A DNA stretch of 64,000 bases from JAHELQ01 sp965603365 (GCA_965603365.1 CBFDCR010000014.1:20757-84756), one strand, 5' to 3'. Shown: positions 8,739 through 17,455, counted from the first letter of the stretch. Notes: generated by a model not told the origin, from the sequence alone. A program made the numbers and translations.

Positions 8739-10060
8739 CTTTGTCCTCCGTTTATTTGAACACCTGAGATCTTCTCTAATCCCGCCAGGGCGATGGAATA
8801 ATTGTAGACCGCCTGCAGGTAGGCGACCTTTGCCTGGGTGAGTTCGTTATACGAGGCATTCAATTCCAGGATGGAGATCATGCCCTCTTGATAATTGAGT
8901 TCGGCAATCCGCACCCCCTCCTGGGCGGTCTCGGTATTCTTTTCCCCGGTCAGGATATTCTCATACTCCTGGCCTATAGTCAATACCAGGTTCTGCACCT
9001 GCAGCCGGGTGGCATCGTCCAACTCCTTAGCCCTCAATTTCATCATCTTCTTCATCACCCGCAGCTCCCCCACCTGGCCACTGCGCTTCAGACCCGTAAA
9101 AATCGGGAAACTGATACCCAGGTTGATGGTGTAAAAATCCTCCCAGTTATCCTTACGCAGCTTTAACAGATCTGAACGGTAGCTGTAACTGGCAATGATG
9201 GAGAAATCGGGCACGAATTGGGCATAGGCGATCTTGAGTAAATTATTCACCTTCTTCGCTTCCATCTCCATCTGTTTGATTTCAGAACGATTTTGCAAGG
9301 CCCTCTGGATGAATTCAGACACCTCCAGTTCATGCCGGTCATAACTCAGTTTCCCCTGGATGTTTAGCTCGGTACTCTCGGGCAGCGCCAGCATGATCTT
9401 CAAATTGAACAGCGACAGTTCCAGCATCTTGCGGGCATTGAGAATATTGGGCTTAATCGCGGATGCAGTCAACTCCGCCCGCAGCAGGTCGTATTGGGAC
9501 ACCATGCCCAGTTCAAACCGCTCTTTGACATTCTTATAATTATTCTCTGCCAGGTCCAGGACCTCCTGGTGGGCCTTGAGCAGCTCCTCCAGCACCAGGA
9601 TATTGTTGAACACCTTCTTGACATTCAGGGTCACCTCATCCCGGGTATTCCGCTCCTTCTCCCGGGAAATCTTGAGATCCAGCCGGGCATTCCGGAAGGC
9701 GTGCCATATCTTGCCGCCGGTAAATACCGGCTGCACGATCTGCAAGGTGAATTCGTAATCTTTGGTAAAATCGAGGGTGATGCGCTGCGGCTCGCCGCCG
9801 GGAACCATGGGGGGCATCTCCAGGACCATCAACTTTTCATCCAGATTTTTACTCCCCCCCAGGGTCACCTGGGGCAAGAAGCCCATGTTCTGCATTACGC
9901 GGTATTTAGATTGCTTTACCCCCTGCTGGCTGATCAGGTAGTTGTTGTTGTTTTGCAGTGCCAGCGAGATGGCCTGGTCCAATGTGAGATCCATCTTCTC
10001 TTGAGGGTAGGCAAATTGACATAACCCAGTGATCAAAACGATGATCCAAAACTTTTTCAT
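8735..10060 (-). CDS. TolC-family outer-membrane efflux protein
   Basis: 441 residues with signal peptide (MKKFWIIVLITGLCQFAYPQ) followed by the LTLDQAISLALQNN start typical of outer-membrane efflux proteins and two long coiled-coil repeats (residues about 30-230 and 230-430). Trimers form the exit duct of the pump. The ATG at 10060 is chosen because GGAGG lies five bases upstream; the frame's TTG at 10072 would overlap that ribosome site. The gene is second in the operon, 42 bp after tetR. Confidence 0.93.
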   Translation of the reverse strand: MKKFWIIVLITGLCQFAYPQEKMDLTLDQAISLALQNNNNYLISQQGVKQSKYRVMQNMGFLPQVTLGGSKNLDEKLMVLEMPPMVPGGEPQRITLDFTKDYEFTLQIVQPVFTGGKIWHAFRNARLDLKISREKERNTRDEVTLNVKKVFNNILVLEELLKAHQEVLDLAENNYKNVKERFELGMVSQYDLLRAELTASAIKPNILNARKMLELSLFNLKIMLALPESTELNIQGKLSYDRHELEVSEFIQRALQNRSEIKQMEMEAKKVNNLLKIAYAQFVPDFSIIASYSYRSDLLKLRKDNWEDFYTINLGISFPIFTGLKRSGQVGELRVMKKMMKLRAKELDDATRLQVQNLVLTIGQEYENILTGEKNTETAQEGVRIAELNYQEGMISILELNASYNELTQAKVAYLQAVYNYSIALAGLEKISGVQINGGQR

Positions 10061-10102
10061 GTGTGCCTCCAAGAGTATATCTTTTCCAAAAACATATTCA
10101 AT

Positions 10103-10723
10103 TTATCCTCCTGTTGAATCCTTAAAAATGCCATCCGTTAAGATTCCCATGATGCTGTCGGTAAAAAATTCTAGATCGAAGCCGGCCGACTGCTCCTCGC
10201 TCATGATATGGCCCAGGGCGTACTCGCCGATGATGCCGGTCACAAAATAGGCCATCATTTCAACCGGGATATCGCTGCGTATGCACCCCTCTTGCCGACC
10301 GGTTTCGATAAAATCCTTCATGACCTTCACCCGCTCTTTTTTTCTCTCCATGAGACGCTTAAATACCCCGGAATCCTCCTTTTCGAAGGCTTCAAAAAAC
10401 ATGCGGGATTCGTAGAAGACAATCTTCAAGATGCCCCTGTTGGCGCTGATATGATCGAGCAGCGTGGCGATCAGGCTCTTTAATCTCTGGGGGAACGGTT
10501 TTTTTTCCGTTAGAATCGGTTTGATGAGTTCATTGATTTCGCTGTTGGAGGCATCCACGACAGCCCGGAAGATGTCGTCCTTGCCGGAAAAATAGTTGTA
10601 GAGGGTGGGCTTGGATACAGCGGCGGCCGCGGCAATCTCCTCGATGGTGGTGGCGCTGTAGCCCTTCTGGCCGAAGATGGTCCTGGCTTTTTCAATAATA
10701 AAATTCCGTACAGCCTCTTTCAA
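10103..10723 (-). CDS. TetR/AcrR-family repressor of the efflux operon
   Basis: 206 residues. The N-terminal HTH (TTIEEIAAAAAVSKPTLYNYF, residues 24-44) is a textbook TetR recognition unit; the rest is a helical ligand-binding and dimer domain. It starts with TTG, with CCGGAGGTAAGG just upstream. As the first gene of tetR-tolC-mfp-rnd it most likely autoregulates the operon: a 15-bp perfect palindrome (10739-10753) sits over the predicted start point of a consensus promoter. The inducer is unknown. Confidence 0.93.
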   Translation of the reverse strand: MKEAVRNFIIEKARTIFGQKGYSATTIEEIAAAAAVSKPTLYNYFSGKDDIFRAVVDASNSEINELIKPILTEKKPFPQRLKSLIATLLDHISANRGILKIVFYESRMFFEAFEKEDSGVFKRLMERKKERVKVMKDFIETGRQEGCIRSDIPVEMMAYFVTGIIGEYALGHIMSEEQSAGFDLEFFTDSIMGILTDGIFKDSTGG

Positions 10724-10738
10724 TTTTCCTTACCTCCG

Positions 10739-10753
10739 GTTAAATTGTTTAAC
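10739..10753. promoter_or_regulatory. Palindromic operator, probable TetR site
   Basis: GTTAAATTGTTTAAC is a perfect inverted repeat (GTTAAA/TTTAAC, 3-bp centre) just downstream of the -10 box and before the tetR ribosome site. A further TTAACCG half-site lies closer to the -10. Confidence 0.65.
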
Positions 10754-10762
10754 TGGCGGTTA

Positions 10763-10791
10763 ATTATACTTAATACGGGTAAACCTGTCAA
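10763..10791 (-). promoter_or_regulatory. Consensus sigma70 promoter of tetR-efflux operon
   Basis: TTGACA (10786-10791), exactly 17 bp, TATAAT (10763-10768). Both hexamers match consensus perfectly. Confidence 0.85.
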
Positions 10792-10840
10792 TAGTTTCAA
10801 AAAAAATTTGTTAACATAAAAAATTTTTTGAAACTAAAGC

Positions 10841-10869
10841 TTGACTTATCGCTTCCGTTTTTTTATATT
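10841..10869 (+). promoter_or_regulatory. Promoter of the secreted-protein gene
   Basis: TTGACT (10841-10846), 17 bp, TATATT (10864-10869), followed by AGGAGG at 10881 and ATG 10895. Confidence 0.65.
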
Positions 10870-10894
10870 GAGTCTTAAAAAGGAGGTTATTATC

Positions 10895-11989
10895 ATGAAA
10901 AAGATTCTCTCAACTCTTATTTTAACGGTCCTGGTTTTCTGCACGGTCGGCTACGCCGGTTCGCCCGATCCCGATTGGCCGGACGCCCTGCATGGGGAAG
11001 GGGAATTCATGATCTTTTTGCACAACGATTTAAGGTCCAGTTTATACAAAGTGGTGGTCACCATTAAAAAATTGAGCGGCACTACCCTCTATACCGGTTC
11101 CACCTATAAAGAGGTAAACGATATCTACCTATTGGACTATCCCTTCTCCTGCACCGATTATTTAACGGAAGAGACCATTACCTTTACCCGGGATTCATAC
11201 TACATCCAGAACCATTCCCAGTTGAATCGATACGACTATGAAGCCGGCCATATCGGCCACTCCTACGATACGATTCTCCAATACGGCAGTTCCAGTAGAC
11301 CGATTATGCTGGGTTATGGAACCTACGAAATCAGCATGAAGTATTATGATTCCCCTTACAGTTACTCCAATCAGCGCTGGTATGTGGATTTGAAAGATCC
11401 CTACTACCCCTACGACACCCACGGCTTTCCCACCTATTACGACATTTGCCTGTGTGTCAATGAAGGCAACGGCAACGACTACAGTGCCAGCGCTTATCTG
11501 ACCAACAAGAGTTGGAATGCCTGGAAACTGATATATGGCGACACCACCGGCAGATTAACCGATGCTTTTTACGGCCTTAGAAGCCATCGATTGGAGGCAC
11601 TGGGATTGGGGGCCAGTTCCTTCCACCACGTACCGCTGTCGGTTTACGTGTCCGGGCCTTCGACCTTGATTGCCCGCTACTTATCCAGCCCCAGAAGCTT
11701 CGGTGAAAACCGTCCTAACGGTGGAGATATCGATTTGCCGGCAGCCCATGCTCCCACCGCCACCGGAACGTACACCGCCAATCCCAGTTGCGGCACCCAG
11801 CAGTACACCTACCAATGGCACCTGAAAAAGCCGGGGTGGACCAACTGGATCTACCAGGGCAGCAGCAAGAGTGTTACCATCACCCAGACATCGGATTTTT
11901 ATATCCGCTGCACCTGTACCTCAGGCACCGAAACGGACACGGATACCAAATTCGTGGATGTGATTATCGACGACGATCCCCTACCTTAA
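10895..11989 (+). CDS. Secreted protein of unknown function with C-terminal Ig-like segment
   Basis: 364 residues from an ATG with AGGAGGT eight bases upstream. A signal peptide (KKILSTLILTVLVFCTVGYA) is followed by a Tyr/Ser-rich beta-type body without a motif I recognise, and a C-terminal region (about residues 285-364: SCGTQQYTYQWHLKK, YIRCTCTSGTETDTD) that resembles an Ig-like or PKD-like beta-sandwich with conserved Cys and Trp. It is monocistronic. Likely exported to the periplasm or outside. No enzymatic signature seen. Confidence 0.75.
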   Translation: MKKILSTLILTVLVFCTVGYAGSPDPDWPDALHGEGEFMIFLHNDLRSSLYKVVVTIKKLSGTTLYTGSTYKEVNDIYLLDYPFSCTDYLTEETITFTRDSYYIQNHSQLNRYDYEAGHIGHSYDTILQYGSSSRPIMLGYGTYEISMKYYDSPYSYSNQRWYVDLKDPYYPYDTHGFPTYYDICLCVNEGNGNDYSASAYLTNKSWNAWKLIYGDTTGRLTDAFYGLRSHRLEALGLGASSFHHVPLSVYVSGPSTLIARYLSSPRSFGENRPNGGDIDLPAAHAPTATGTYTANPSCGTQQYTYQWHLKKPGWTNWIYQGSSKSVTITQTSDFYIRCTCTSGTETDTDTKFVDVIIDDDPLP

Positions 11990-11996
11990 AAAAGAT

Positions 11997-12064
11997 CCGG
12001 CAAACATGCCGTGGGCCCGGATGGTCCGCTCGTCAGCGTTTAGAGGGACGGGCATGTTTGCCGG
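11997..12064. repeat. 14-bp perfect inverted repeat with 40-nt loop
   Basis: CCGGCAAACATGCC at 11997-12010 is mirrored by GGCATGTTTGCCGG at 12051-12064. It begins 7 nt after the secreted-protein stop and ends 39 nt from the convergent BlaR1-like gene. No T-tract follows, so it could be a bidirectional attenuator, a structured RNA or a REP-like element. Confidence 0.6.
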
Positions 12065-12103
12065 AATCTGTTAATCGTTACCTATGTATGGGTCATATGG
12101 GTT

Positions 12104-13891
12104 TCATGTTGAACTTTTGTGCTCCAGTTTGGTTTTCAATTCCTGGCGTATCTGTTGGAGTTTTTTGAGTTTATCCTGCTCTTCTTGAGTGCGTTCTCCC
12201 TCTTTGGCCTCCAGGTCCTCAATCATAACCATTACCTGCTGCAACTTCTTCTCCAATTCCATCCTCTTCTGCTTCTTGAACTCTTCAATCTGCAGCTTCT
12301 GCTCCTCCTTCTGTTTTTGCTTCTCCTTCTGGTATGTTATTTGCTCCTGCTTATACTTCTCTTCCTGTTTTGCCTTCAAAACTGCTTCCAACTTCGCCAG
12401 CATCTCTTCCTTCTTTTTGGCCACAGTCAGCAGTTCCGCCAATTTCTTCTCTCTATCCTCCTCGGGGATCTCATTCTTACCCTCTTTGGACAGGGCCCCG
12501 ATCTTCTGCTTTAGTACAACCAGCTCCTTTTTGGCATTTTCTATTTTGTAGCGGATGTCCGGCTCTTTGGCCTTGACCTTCATTTTGGCCCGGCAATTGT
12601 CGGTAAAATAGAGCAGGTAATTCCCGGGTCCCAGTTGCAAATTCGTCTTGACGGCCAGTTCTTTGCCTTTGATCTTATCCTCAAACTTCCACAGTATTTT
12701 GCCTGTGTCCGGCTCCTCAATCCAGAATTTAACCGGGTCCCCTTCCTTACCCGCTGCCCGCAGTTCTAATAAAATCTTCTGGGCAGACTTCAATTCCACC
12801 TTTTTGGAAGAGATACCCTCGGCCGGTTGAACCTCATCGGCCGCCTCATCCAGATAATAGCCCAAAATGCCGGTCGTACCGGCGCTCAACCCAAATGCAA
12901 TACATAATAAACCCAATACACAGGCAACAACCAATCCTTGTACGGATGTTGTGCCTTTGTTTTTCATCTTTGTTATCCTCCTTATACGATGAAATAATTT
13001 ATGATCATTTCTGGCCAGATTCATGGCGAAACCGGGCTGGGCAAATCCCCAGCCGTGAATATTGGTAAGGGCCCGGGCAAAACTCCGCGAATTGCCCATG
13101 GTGACCACCGCCATATCGTCGCAGCAGTGCTCCCGCTCGTGACGCACAAACGAGGAGATCCAGTGGACCGCCGGATGATAGAAGAAGACAATATCGACGA
13201 CGCTCTGGAAGATGTTGACCAGGTAATCGCGGCGGGCAATATGGGCCAACTCATGGGCCAGTAAGGCCTCCACCTGGTCCTGGGGTAAGCCGGTCAACAG
13301 TCCCATTGGCACAAAGACAATCGGTTTTAGATAGCCGATGGTCATGGGCAGCCGGGCAATGGCCGACTCCTTGAGCAGCACCGCCTTTTTCAGGTTGATC
13401 TTCCGGCCCAGGGTTTTCAGGCGCGCCTGCCAGTATGGCGGCGCTTCGGTCGTGTGCTTCGCTTTAATGCGGGCGTTCACCAAAAATCCCCCGGCCAGGC
13501 GCAGAACCAGCAGGAGTACCCCCAACAGCCAGACACCGACAATCAACGGCATATGCCGGTTAAAGTATTCCTGTAAGACGTTCAATAAGGATACTCCTTC
13601 TTGACCGACCGCGGCAGCGGCAGTCACCGCTTTGTCCGATTTGGCCGCGGCCGTCAGCCCCGAAGAGTAAGAGTTGTAGGCACTGACAAAGGTAGCGGCA
13701 GCCATCACCACAACCAGGAGTAATGTTAAAATTCCCGTATAATAGCGCAGCCGGGAACTGCTCTTTCTTAAGAACAGCATCAACGCGAAAAACAGGCCAG
13801 CCGCCAGGGTCGCCTGCCACAACGAGTGTACAATCGTCCAGCCCAACGAGTGGGTCACCTGTTCCGCTACGATATCATTCAGCAGAAACAT
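12104..13891 (-). CDS. BlaR1/MecR1-type M56 membrane metallopeptidase sensor with coiled-coil tail
   Basis: 595 residues. The first about 310 residues have several TM helices and the M56 domain with LLAHELAHIARRDY (HExxH) near residue 213. In BlaR1/MecR1 this protease is activated by a sensor signal and leads to cleavage of the BlaI-type repressor. Odd: instead of a penicillin-binding sensor domain, the C-terminal half is a beta-rich stretch (about 340-430) and then a Lys/Glu/Gln-rich coiled coil of roughly 160 residues to the end. The ligand is therefore probably not a beta-lactam. It overlaps the repressor gene by 17 nt. Confidence 0.88.
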   Translation of the reverse strand: MFLLNDIVAEQVTHSLGWTIVHSLWQATLAAGLFFALMLFLRKSSSRLRYYTGILTLLLVVVMAAATFVSAYNSYSSGLTAAAKSDKAVTAAAAVGQEGVSLLNVLQEYFNRHMPLIVGVWLLGVLLLVLRLAGGFLVNARIKAKHTTEAPPYWQARLKTLGRKINLKKAVLLKESAIARLPMTIGYLKPIVFVPMGLLTGLPQDQVEALLAHELAHIARRDYLVNIFQSVVDIVFFYHPAVHWISSFVRHEREHCCDDMAVVTMGNSRSFARALTNIHGWGFAQPGFAMNLARNDHKLFHRIRRITKMKNKGTTSVQGLVVACVLGLLCIAFGLSAGTTGILGYYLDEAADEVQPAEGISSKKVELKSAQKILLELRAAGKEGDPVKFWIEEPDTGKILWKFEDKIKGKELAVKTNLQLGPGNYLLYFTDNCRAKMKVKAKEPDIRYKIENAKKELVVLKQKIGALSKEGKNEIPEEDREKKLAELLTVAKKKEEMLAKLEAVLKAKQEEKYKQEQITYQKEKQKQKEEQKLQIEEFKKQKRMELEKKLQQVMVMIEDLEAKEGERTQEEQDKLKKLQQIRQELKTKLEHKSST

Positions 13892-14276
13892 GGTCTTCCT
13901 CCTCCAATTGATCTAAAAACGCCCTGATCCGGGCGATCTCTTCCCGGGAGGCCTGATGGTTTCCCAGGGCCTGCATGACCAACCTGGCGGCCGAGCCGCC
14001 GAATGCGCTCTCCAGGAATCGATTCAGGAGTATTTGTTGGGTCTCCCTCTCCTTTATGACGGGACTGTACAGATGGCTGCGCTGGCGTTCGTCTCGTCTC
14101 AGCAGCCCCTTATCGTGCATGATCTGCATCATCTTCAAGGTAGTGGTATAGCCCACCGGCCGTTTTTCGTTGAGCCTGTCGTTCACCAGGCGCACGGTGG
14201 CGGGACCGGATTGCCACAATACCTGTAAAATCTCCAGCTCCGCTTCCGTGGGCCGGGGAGTCTCTTTCTTCTTCAT
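13875..14276 (-). CDS. BlaI/MecI/CopY-family transcriptional repressor
   Basis: 133 residues. The winged helix is complete (PTEAELEILQVLWQSGPATVRLVNDRL, YTTTLKMMQIMHDKGLLRRDE) and is followed by a dimerisation helix region where the partner protease usually triggers cleavage. First gene of the pair. Three copies of a TACGA-N6-TCGTA palindrome in its upstream region show it is autoregulated. What else it controls lies outside the window or is unknown. Confidence 0.92.
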   Translation of the reverse strand: MKKKETPRPTEAELEILQVLWQSGPATVRLVNDRLNEKRPVGYTTTLKMMQIMHDKGLLRRDERQRSHLYSPVIKERETQQILLNRFLESAFGGSAARLVMQALGNHQASREEIARIRAFLDQLEEEDHVSAE

Positions 14277-14293
14277 GCCGGGCCTCCTAAACC

Positions 14294-14326
14294 TACGAAT
14301 GTTATCGTAATACGAATCATCTCGTA
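14294..14326. promoter_or_regulatory. Two tandem BlaI-type operators
   Basis: TACGA-N6-TCGTA at 14294-14309 and again at 14311-14326, 17 bp centre to centre, between the -10 box and the blaI-like start. Both palindromes are perfect in their 5-bp arms. Confidence 0.75.
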
Positions 14327-14330
14327 ATTA

Positions 14331-14358
14331 AATATACATCAAAAATCTTTTTTGTCAA
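14331..14358 (-). promoter_or_regulatory. Promoter of the BlaI/BlaR1-type operon
   Basis: TTGACA (14353-14358), 16 bp, TATATT (14331-14336). Confidence 0.65.
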
Positions 14359-14365
14359 CTATTTA

Positions 14366-14381
14366 TACGAATTTTTTCGTA
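14366..14381. promoter_or_regulatory. Third BlaI-type operator, upstream of -35
   Basis: TACGA-N6-TCGTA, extended by one more paired base, 55 bp centre to centre from the second operator. Looping or occlusion upstream of the promoter is possible. Confidence 0.65.
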
Positions 14382-14487
14382 TTTCTTCCCCAAAAAAATT
14401 TTTTTCCCTCCCCACCGCCTCCCCACCCACAGTGGGCCGCCATTTACCACCCCAAAAACAAGACAAACAACTTGACACAAAGTCACA

Positions 14488-14505
14488 AAGTCTTGCACCG
14501 TGCAG
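14488..14505. repeat. 18-bp dispersed repeat, copy 1
   Basis: AAGTCTTGCACCGTGCAG occurs here and at 63175-63192, both intergenic; it contains the small palindrome TGCAC/GTGCA. Confidence 0.55.
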
Positions 14506-14540
14506 TTTTGGGACAGATCTATATATGGTTGACAAAATAG

Positions 14541-14569
14541 TTGCAAAACATAGTCATTTAGACTATAAT
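14541..14569 (+). promoter_or_regulatory. Promoter and palindromic operator of vapBC-1
   Basis: TTGCAA (14541-14546), 17 bp, TATAAT (14564-14569). The inverted repeat TAGTC-N5-GACTA at 14551-14565 lies in the spacer and -10 and is a likely site for antitoxin autorepression. Confidence 0.65.
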
Positions 14570-14586
14570 TTTCCCTGGAGGTTAAA

Positions 14587-14862
14587 ATGAATGGCTCGGT
14601 TACGATTACATTAACTGAAGCAAAAGCAAAATTCTCAGAACTTATTAACCGGATTATCTATAATAAAGAGAAGATCTATATTTCAAAGAAGGGAAAGAAT
14701 GTTGCAGCTCTCGTCCCCCTGGAAGAGGTGGAAGAACACAAAGAAGAAGGATTAATACTGGCCAAACAGGGATTAGCAGACCTGGGTGATGAGATCGATA
14801 TGATGGAAAAATGTATCTTTGAAGCAAGGGAAAAGGAAATAAGCAGGGAGGTAGACATTTAA
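14587..14862 (+). CDS. Phd/YefM-family antitoxin (VapB-like) of TA pair 1
   Basis: 91 residues with a GGAGG ribosome site seven bases upstream. TLTEAKAKFSELINRI and YISKKGKNVAALVPL form the Phd/YefM N-terminal DNA-binding domain; the acidic, helical C-terminus would bind the toxin. The stop and the toxin's start overlap (TAATG). The protein should neutralise the PIN toxin and repress the operon through the TAGTC/GACTA palindrome at 14551-14565. Confidence 0.88.
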   Translation: MNGSVTITLTEAKAKFSELINRIIYNKEKIYISKKGKNVAALVPLEEVEEHKEEGLILAKQGLADLGDEIDMMEKCIFEAREKEISREVDI

Positions 14863-15266
14863 TGTATTTGTTTGACACGGATATATTAAGCAATATAGTA
14901 AAACCACAACCATCAGGGCATTTGATGAAAAAGCTTGAAGATTTACCCAAACGGTTTCAGTATACCACCTCGATTAGCATCGGCGAAATATATTATGGTG
15001 TCTATCGAGCACCCCATAAAATGCGCATACTTGATTTCTACAAGAAAAATGTATTTCCCCATATTAACATATTATTTTTTGATGATGTTAGTGCTGAGAT
15101 TTATGGGAAAACAAAGGCTTATTTGAATAAAAAGGGAATTGGCTGCAGTGAACCCGATTTAAGAATTGCCAGTATTGCACTTCGACATAAATTAACCCTG
15201 GTAACCGGGAATACCAGGCATTTTAAAGTGATCCCCAAACTAAAAGTAGAAAATTGGATCAAATGA
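14862..15266 (+). CDS. VapC-family PIN-domain toxin of TA pair 1
   Basis: 134 residues. PIN-domain acidic positions are visible as YLFDTD (Asp5), SIGEIYYG (Glu about 42) and CSEPDLRIAS (Asp about 97); the fourth site is TGNTRHF, with Asn in place of the more usual Asp. VapC toxins are Mg-dependent RNases that cut tRNA or rRNA. Its start overlaps the antitoxin stop, and its own stop overlaps the ATG of the broken sulfotransferase gene. Confidence 0.88.
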   Translation: MYLFDTDILSNIVKPQPSGHLMKKLEDLPKRFQYTTSISIGEIYYGVYRAPHKMRILDFYKKNVFPHINILFFDDVSAEIYGKTKAYLNKKGIGCSEPDLRIASIALRHKLTLVTGNTRHFKVIPKLKVENWIK

Positions 15267-16153
15267 CAGGTTCAATTAAAAAAAATAGAAAGACCATGAA
15301 CACTCTTGAAGAGAAATCCCATCAGGCAAACATTACTTCGCACGTAAACAGCCTGCACCCTGACCGCAGCACACCGTTTGCACTGGCATCATTGGGCAAC
15401 TGGCTGCACATCAAGCGGGTGTTTGGCGGTGTCGAGCCGGCCTTTAAGAAACGGGAGCGCTTTATCACCCTCGTCAGCGCCCTAATCACGCCGCTGCGCT
15501 GGTATGAACGCATCCGCTACGGCCATCTCCTGGCTCAAACCACCATCACCCAACCCATTATCTTCATCCTGGGACACTGGCGCAGCGGTACGACGCGGCT
15601 ATCAGGCAATGGCCCCACGATTCTCCCTGGTCTGGCCTGAGGTGCTGCAGCCGCTGATTGTCAAAAACCCGGCGCACACAGGGCGCATCAAGCTCATCCT
15701 GGATATGTTCCCCGAGGCCAAATTCATCTACATCCAGCGCCACCCTTACCACACCTACCTCTCGATCTGCCATTTATACAGCATCCTGCTGCGCTATTTC
15801 AGACTGCAAGACATCCAGGAACACCAGATGAAAGCCCACATCCTGTTGTTTTATGAGGGTATTTTGAAACGCTATCTAAAGGAGCGCAGCCTGATTCCAG
15901 AGGGTAATCTTGTAGAAGTGCGCTTCGAGGACATGGAGCGCGACCCCTTCACCCTCTTGCAACATATCTAGACCGGCTGCAATTACCCGGGTTTGGCAGT
16001 GCGGCGGCAAAGTTCCGCGCCTACATCACGGCCACTGCCGACTATCGCAAAAACAGCTACACATTGAGCGAACAGGATCGCCAATAGATCGACCGGCAGT
16101 GGGCATTTGCCTTCAATACCTGGAACTACACCAGAAAAAAAACACAAAAATAG
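15263..16153 (+). pseudogene. Broken sulfotransferase gene
   Basis: The first frame (15263-15640) ends with PIIFILGHWRSGTT, the 5'-phosphosulfate-binding loop of PAPS sulfotransferases. The sequence then jumps into another frame (about 15606-15971) carrying FIYIQRHPYHTYLS, the 3'-phosphate-binding motif, so the segment normally between the two motifs is deleted. A further frameshift at 15970 leads to DRLQLPGFGS and the typical C-terminus WAFAFNTWNYTRKK, interrupted by a TAG at 16085. At least one deletion, one frameshift and one stop make an active enzyme impossible. Confidence 0.85.
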
Positions 16154-16165
16154 ATTGATGTCAGG
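16146..16165. repeat. Direct repeat left of the DUF4143 ATPase
   Basis: AAAAATAGATTGATGTCAGG matches 17436-17455 at 18 of 20 positions; the two copies bracket the ATPase gene 1,290 bp apart. Confidence 0.5.
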
Positions 16166-16196
16166 AATAAGAATATCTGCGATTATAGCTGAAAGA

Positions 16197-16238
16197 AACC
16201 AAACTTGCCTAATTTATATAAATTAGGGAGGTTTGGTT
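16197..16238. repeat. 42-nt near-perfect palindrome upstream of the ATPase gene
   Basis: Two 20-nt arms (AACCAAACTTGCCTAATTTA and its complement with two mismatches) around a TA centre. It could terminate upstream transcripts or serve as an operator for the gene at 16272. Confidence 0.6.
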
Positions 16239-16271
16239 GCAATAATCATGGAAATATGGTAAATAGCCTTC

Positions 16272-17408
16272 ATGGAAAAATGGTATAATCGATTTTACCA
16301 GCAAAAACTTGCCGGGTTATTGAAAGCGGGAAAAGTCCTGCTGGTTTACGGCCCCAGGAGAGCAGGCAAAACCTCCTTAATTAAACATTTTCTCTCCAAC
16401 TATGAGGGCAAATTCTATTCAGGTGTGGGCGAGGATATGGCACTGCGTGAAGTAATCCGTTCACAGGATGTGCGTCGAATCACCGGCGCGTTTCAGGGCT
16501 ACCAACTGGTCGTCATCGATGAGGCCCAGAAAATTCCCGACATTTCCACCGGTTTAAAGATATTGGTGGATCATCTGCCCCGGCTGCAAATCATCGCCAG
16601 CGGTTCTTCATCCTTTAAATTGTCCAGCCAGTTGGGTGAACCACTGACCGGTCGCTATCGCTCCCTGTTTTTGTACCCCCTGGCAATGCTGGAACTGAAT
16701 GAACAATTTGGGGGAATGGATATCCTGGAACGACTGGAAGAGTTTCTTGTTTTTGGCACCTACCCGGAGGCAATGCTGGCGGAAAACCACCTGGATAAGC
16801 AAGAGTTATTGGTCAATTTGAGGGATTCATACCTGTTCAAAGATATATTGGAACTCGACAATATTCGCAATGCCGACAAGCTGTCCGACCTTCTCAAGCT
16901 GCTGGCATTTCAAATAGGCAAGGAAGTGTCCCTCAATGAACTGGGCAATACCCTCGGGCTTGCCAAACAGACCGTGGAGCGCTACCTGGAACTCCTGGAA
17001 AAAACATTTGTTATCCGCAAGGTGCGGGGATTCTCCAGGAATCTTCGTAAAGAGATCGCTAAAAGCTCCCGTTATTATTTTTTAGATAACGGTGTCCGCA
17101 ATGCCTTGATTAATAATTTTAATGATCTCTCTACCCGGGACGATACAGGCATGTTGTGGGAAAACTTTCTCTTTGTGGAGCGATTGAAAAAACGGCATTA
17201 TTCAAGGATTTTTGCCAATGAATATTTCTGGCGCACCTATGACCAGCAAGAGATCGACCTGGTGGAAGAGAGGGAAGGCCAACTATGGGGTTATGAATTC
17301 AAGTGGGGCAAAAAACGGCCCAAAATCCCCAAAGCCTGGCTCGAAACCTATGAAAATGCAACATTCGAATGTATCAATAAAGAGAATTTCCTTAATTTTA
17401 TCACTTAA
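16272..17408 (+). CDS. AAA_14/DUF4143 ATPase
   Basis: 378 residues. N-terminal AAA domain with Walker A GPRRAGKTSL (residues about 27-36), Walker B LVVIDEAQKIP (about 79-89) and sensor IIASGSSSFKL. The middle has a winged helix (LGNTLGLAKQTVERYLELLE). The C-terminal DUF4143 domain has EIDLVEEREGQLWGYEFKWG, an E-D-EFK pattern like PD-(D/E)XK nucleases. The family is widespread, multi-copy and of unknown function, often next to TA genes as here. Bracketed by 20-bp direct repeats. A second, unrelated-looking member is at 56813. Confidence 0.88.
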   Translation: MEKWYNRFYQQKLAGLLKAGKVLLVYGPRRAGKTSLIKHFLSNYEGKFYSGVGEDMALREVIRSQDVRRITGAFQGYQLVVIDEAQKIPDISTGLKILVDHLPRLQIIASGSSSFKLSSQLGEPLTGRYRSLFLYPLAMLELNEQFGGMDILERLEEFLVFGTYPEAMLAENHLDKQELLVNLRDSYLFKDILELDNIRNADKLSDLLKLLAFQIGKEVSLNELGNTLGLAKQTVERYLELLEKTFVIRKVRGFSRNLRKEIAKSSRYYFLDNGVRNALINNFNDLSTRDDTGMLWENFLFVERLKKRHYSRIFANEYFWRTYDQQEIDLVEEREGQLWGYEFKWGKKRPKIPKAWLETYENATFECINKENFLNFIT

Positions 17409-17435
17409 GAAAACGTGCTGAATGGGTAAAAACGG

Positions 17436-17455
17436 AAAAATAGATTGACGTCGGG
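17436..17455. repeat. Direct repeat right of the DUF4143 ATPase
   Basis: AAAAATAGATTGACGTCGGG, partner of 16146-16165. Confidence 0.5.

Noticed and set aside
12119..12551. Plus-strand Leu/Phe-rich open frames of 120-131 codons
   Set aside because: They are shadows of the Lys/Glu-rich coiled coil encoded on the minus strand.
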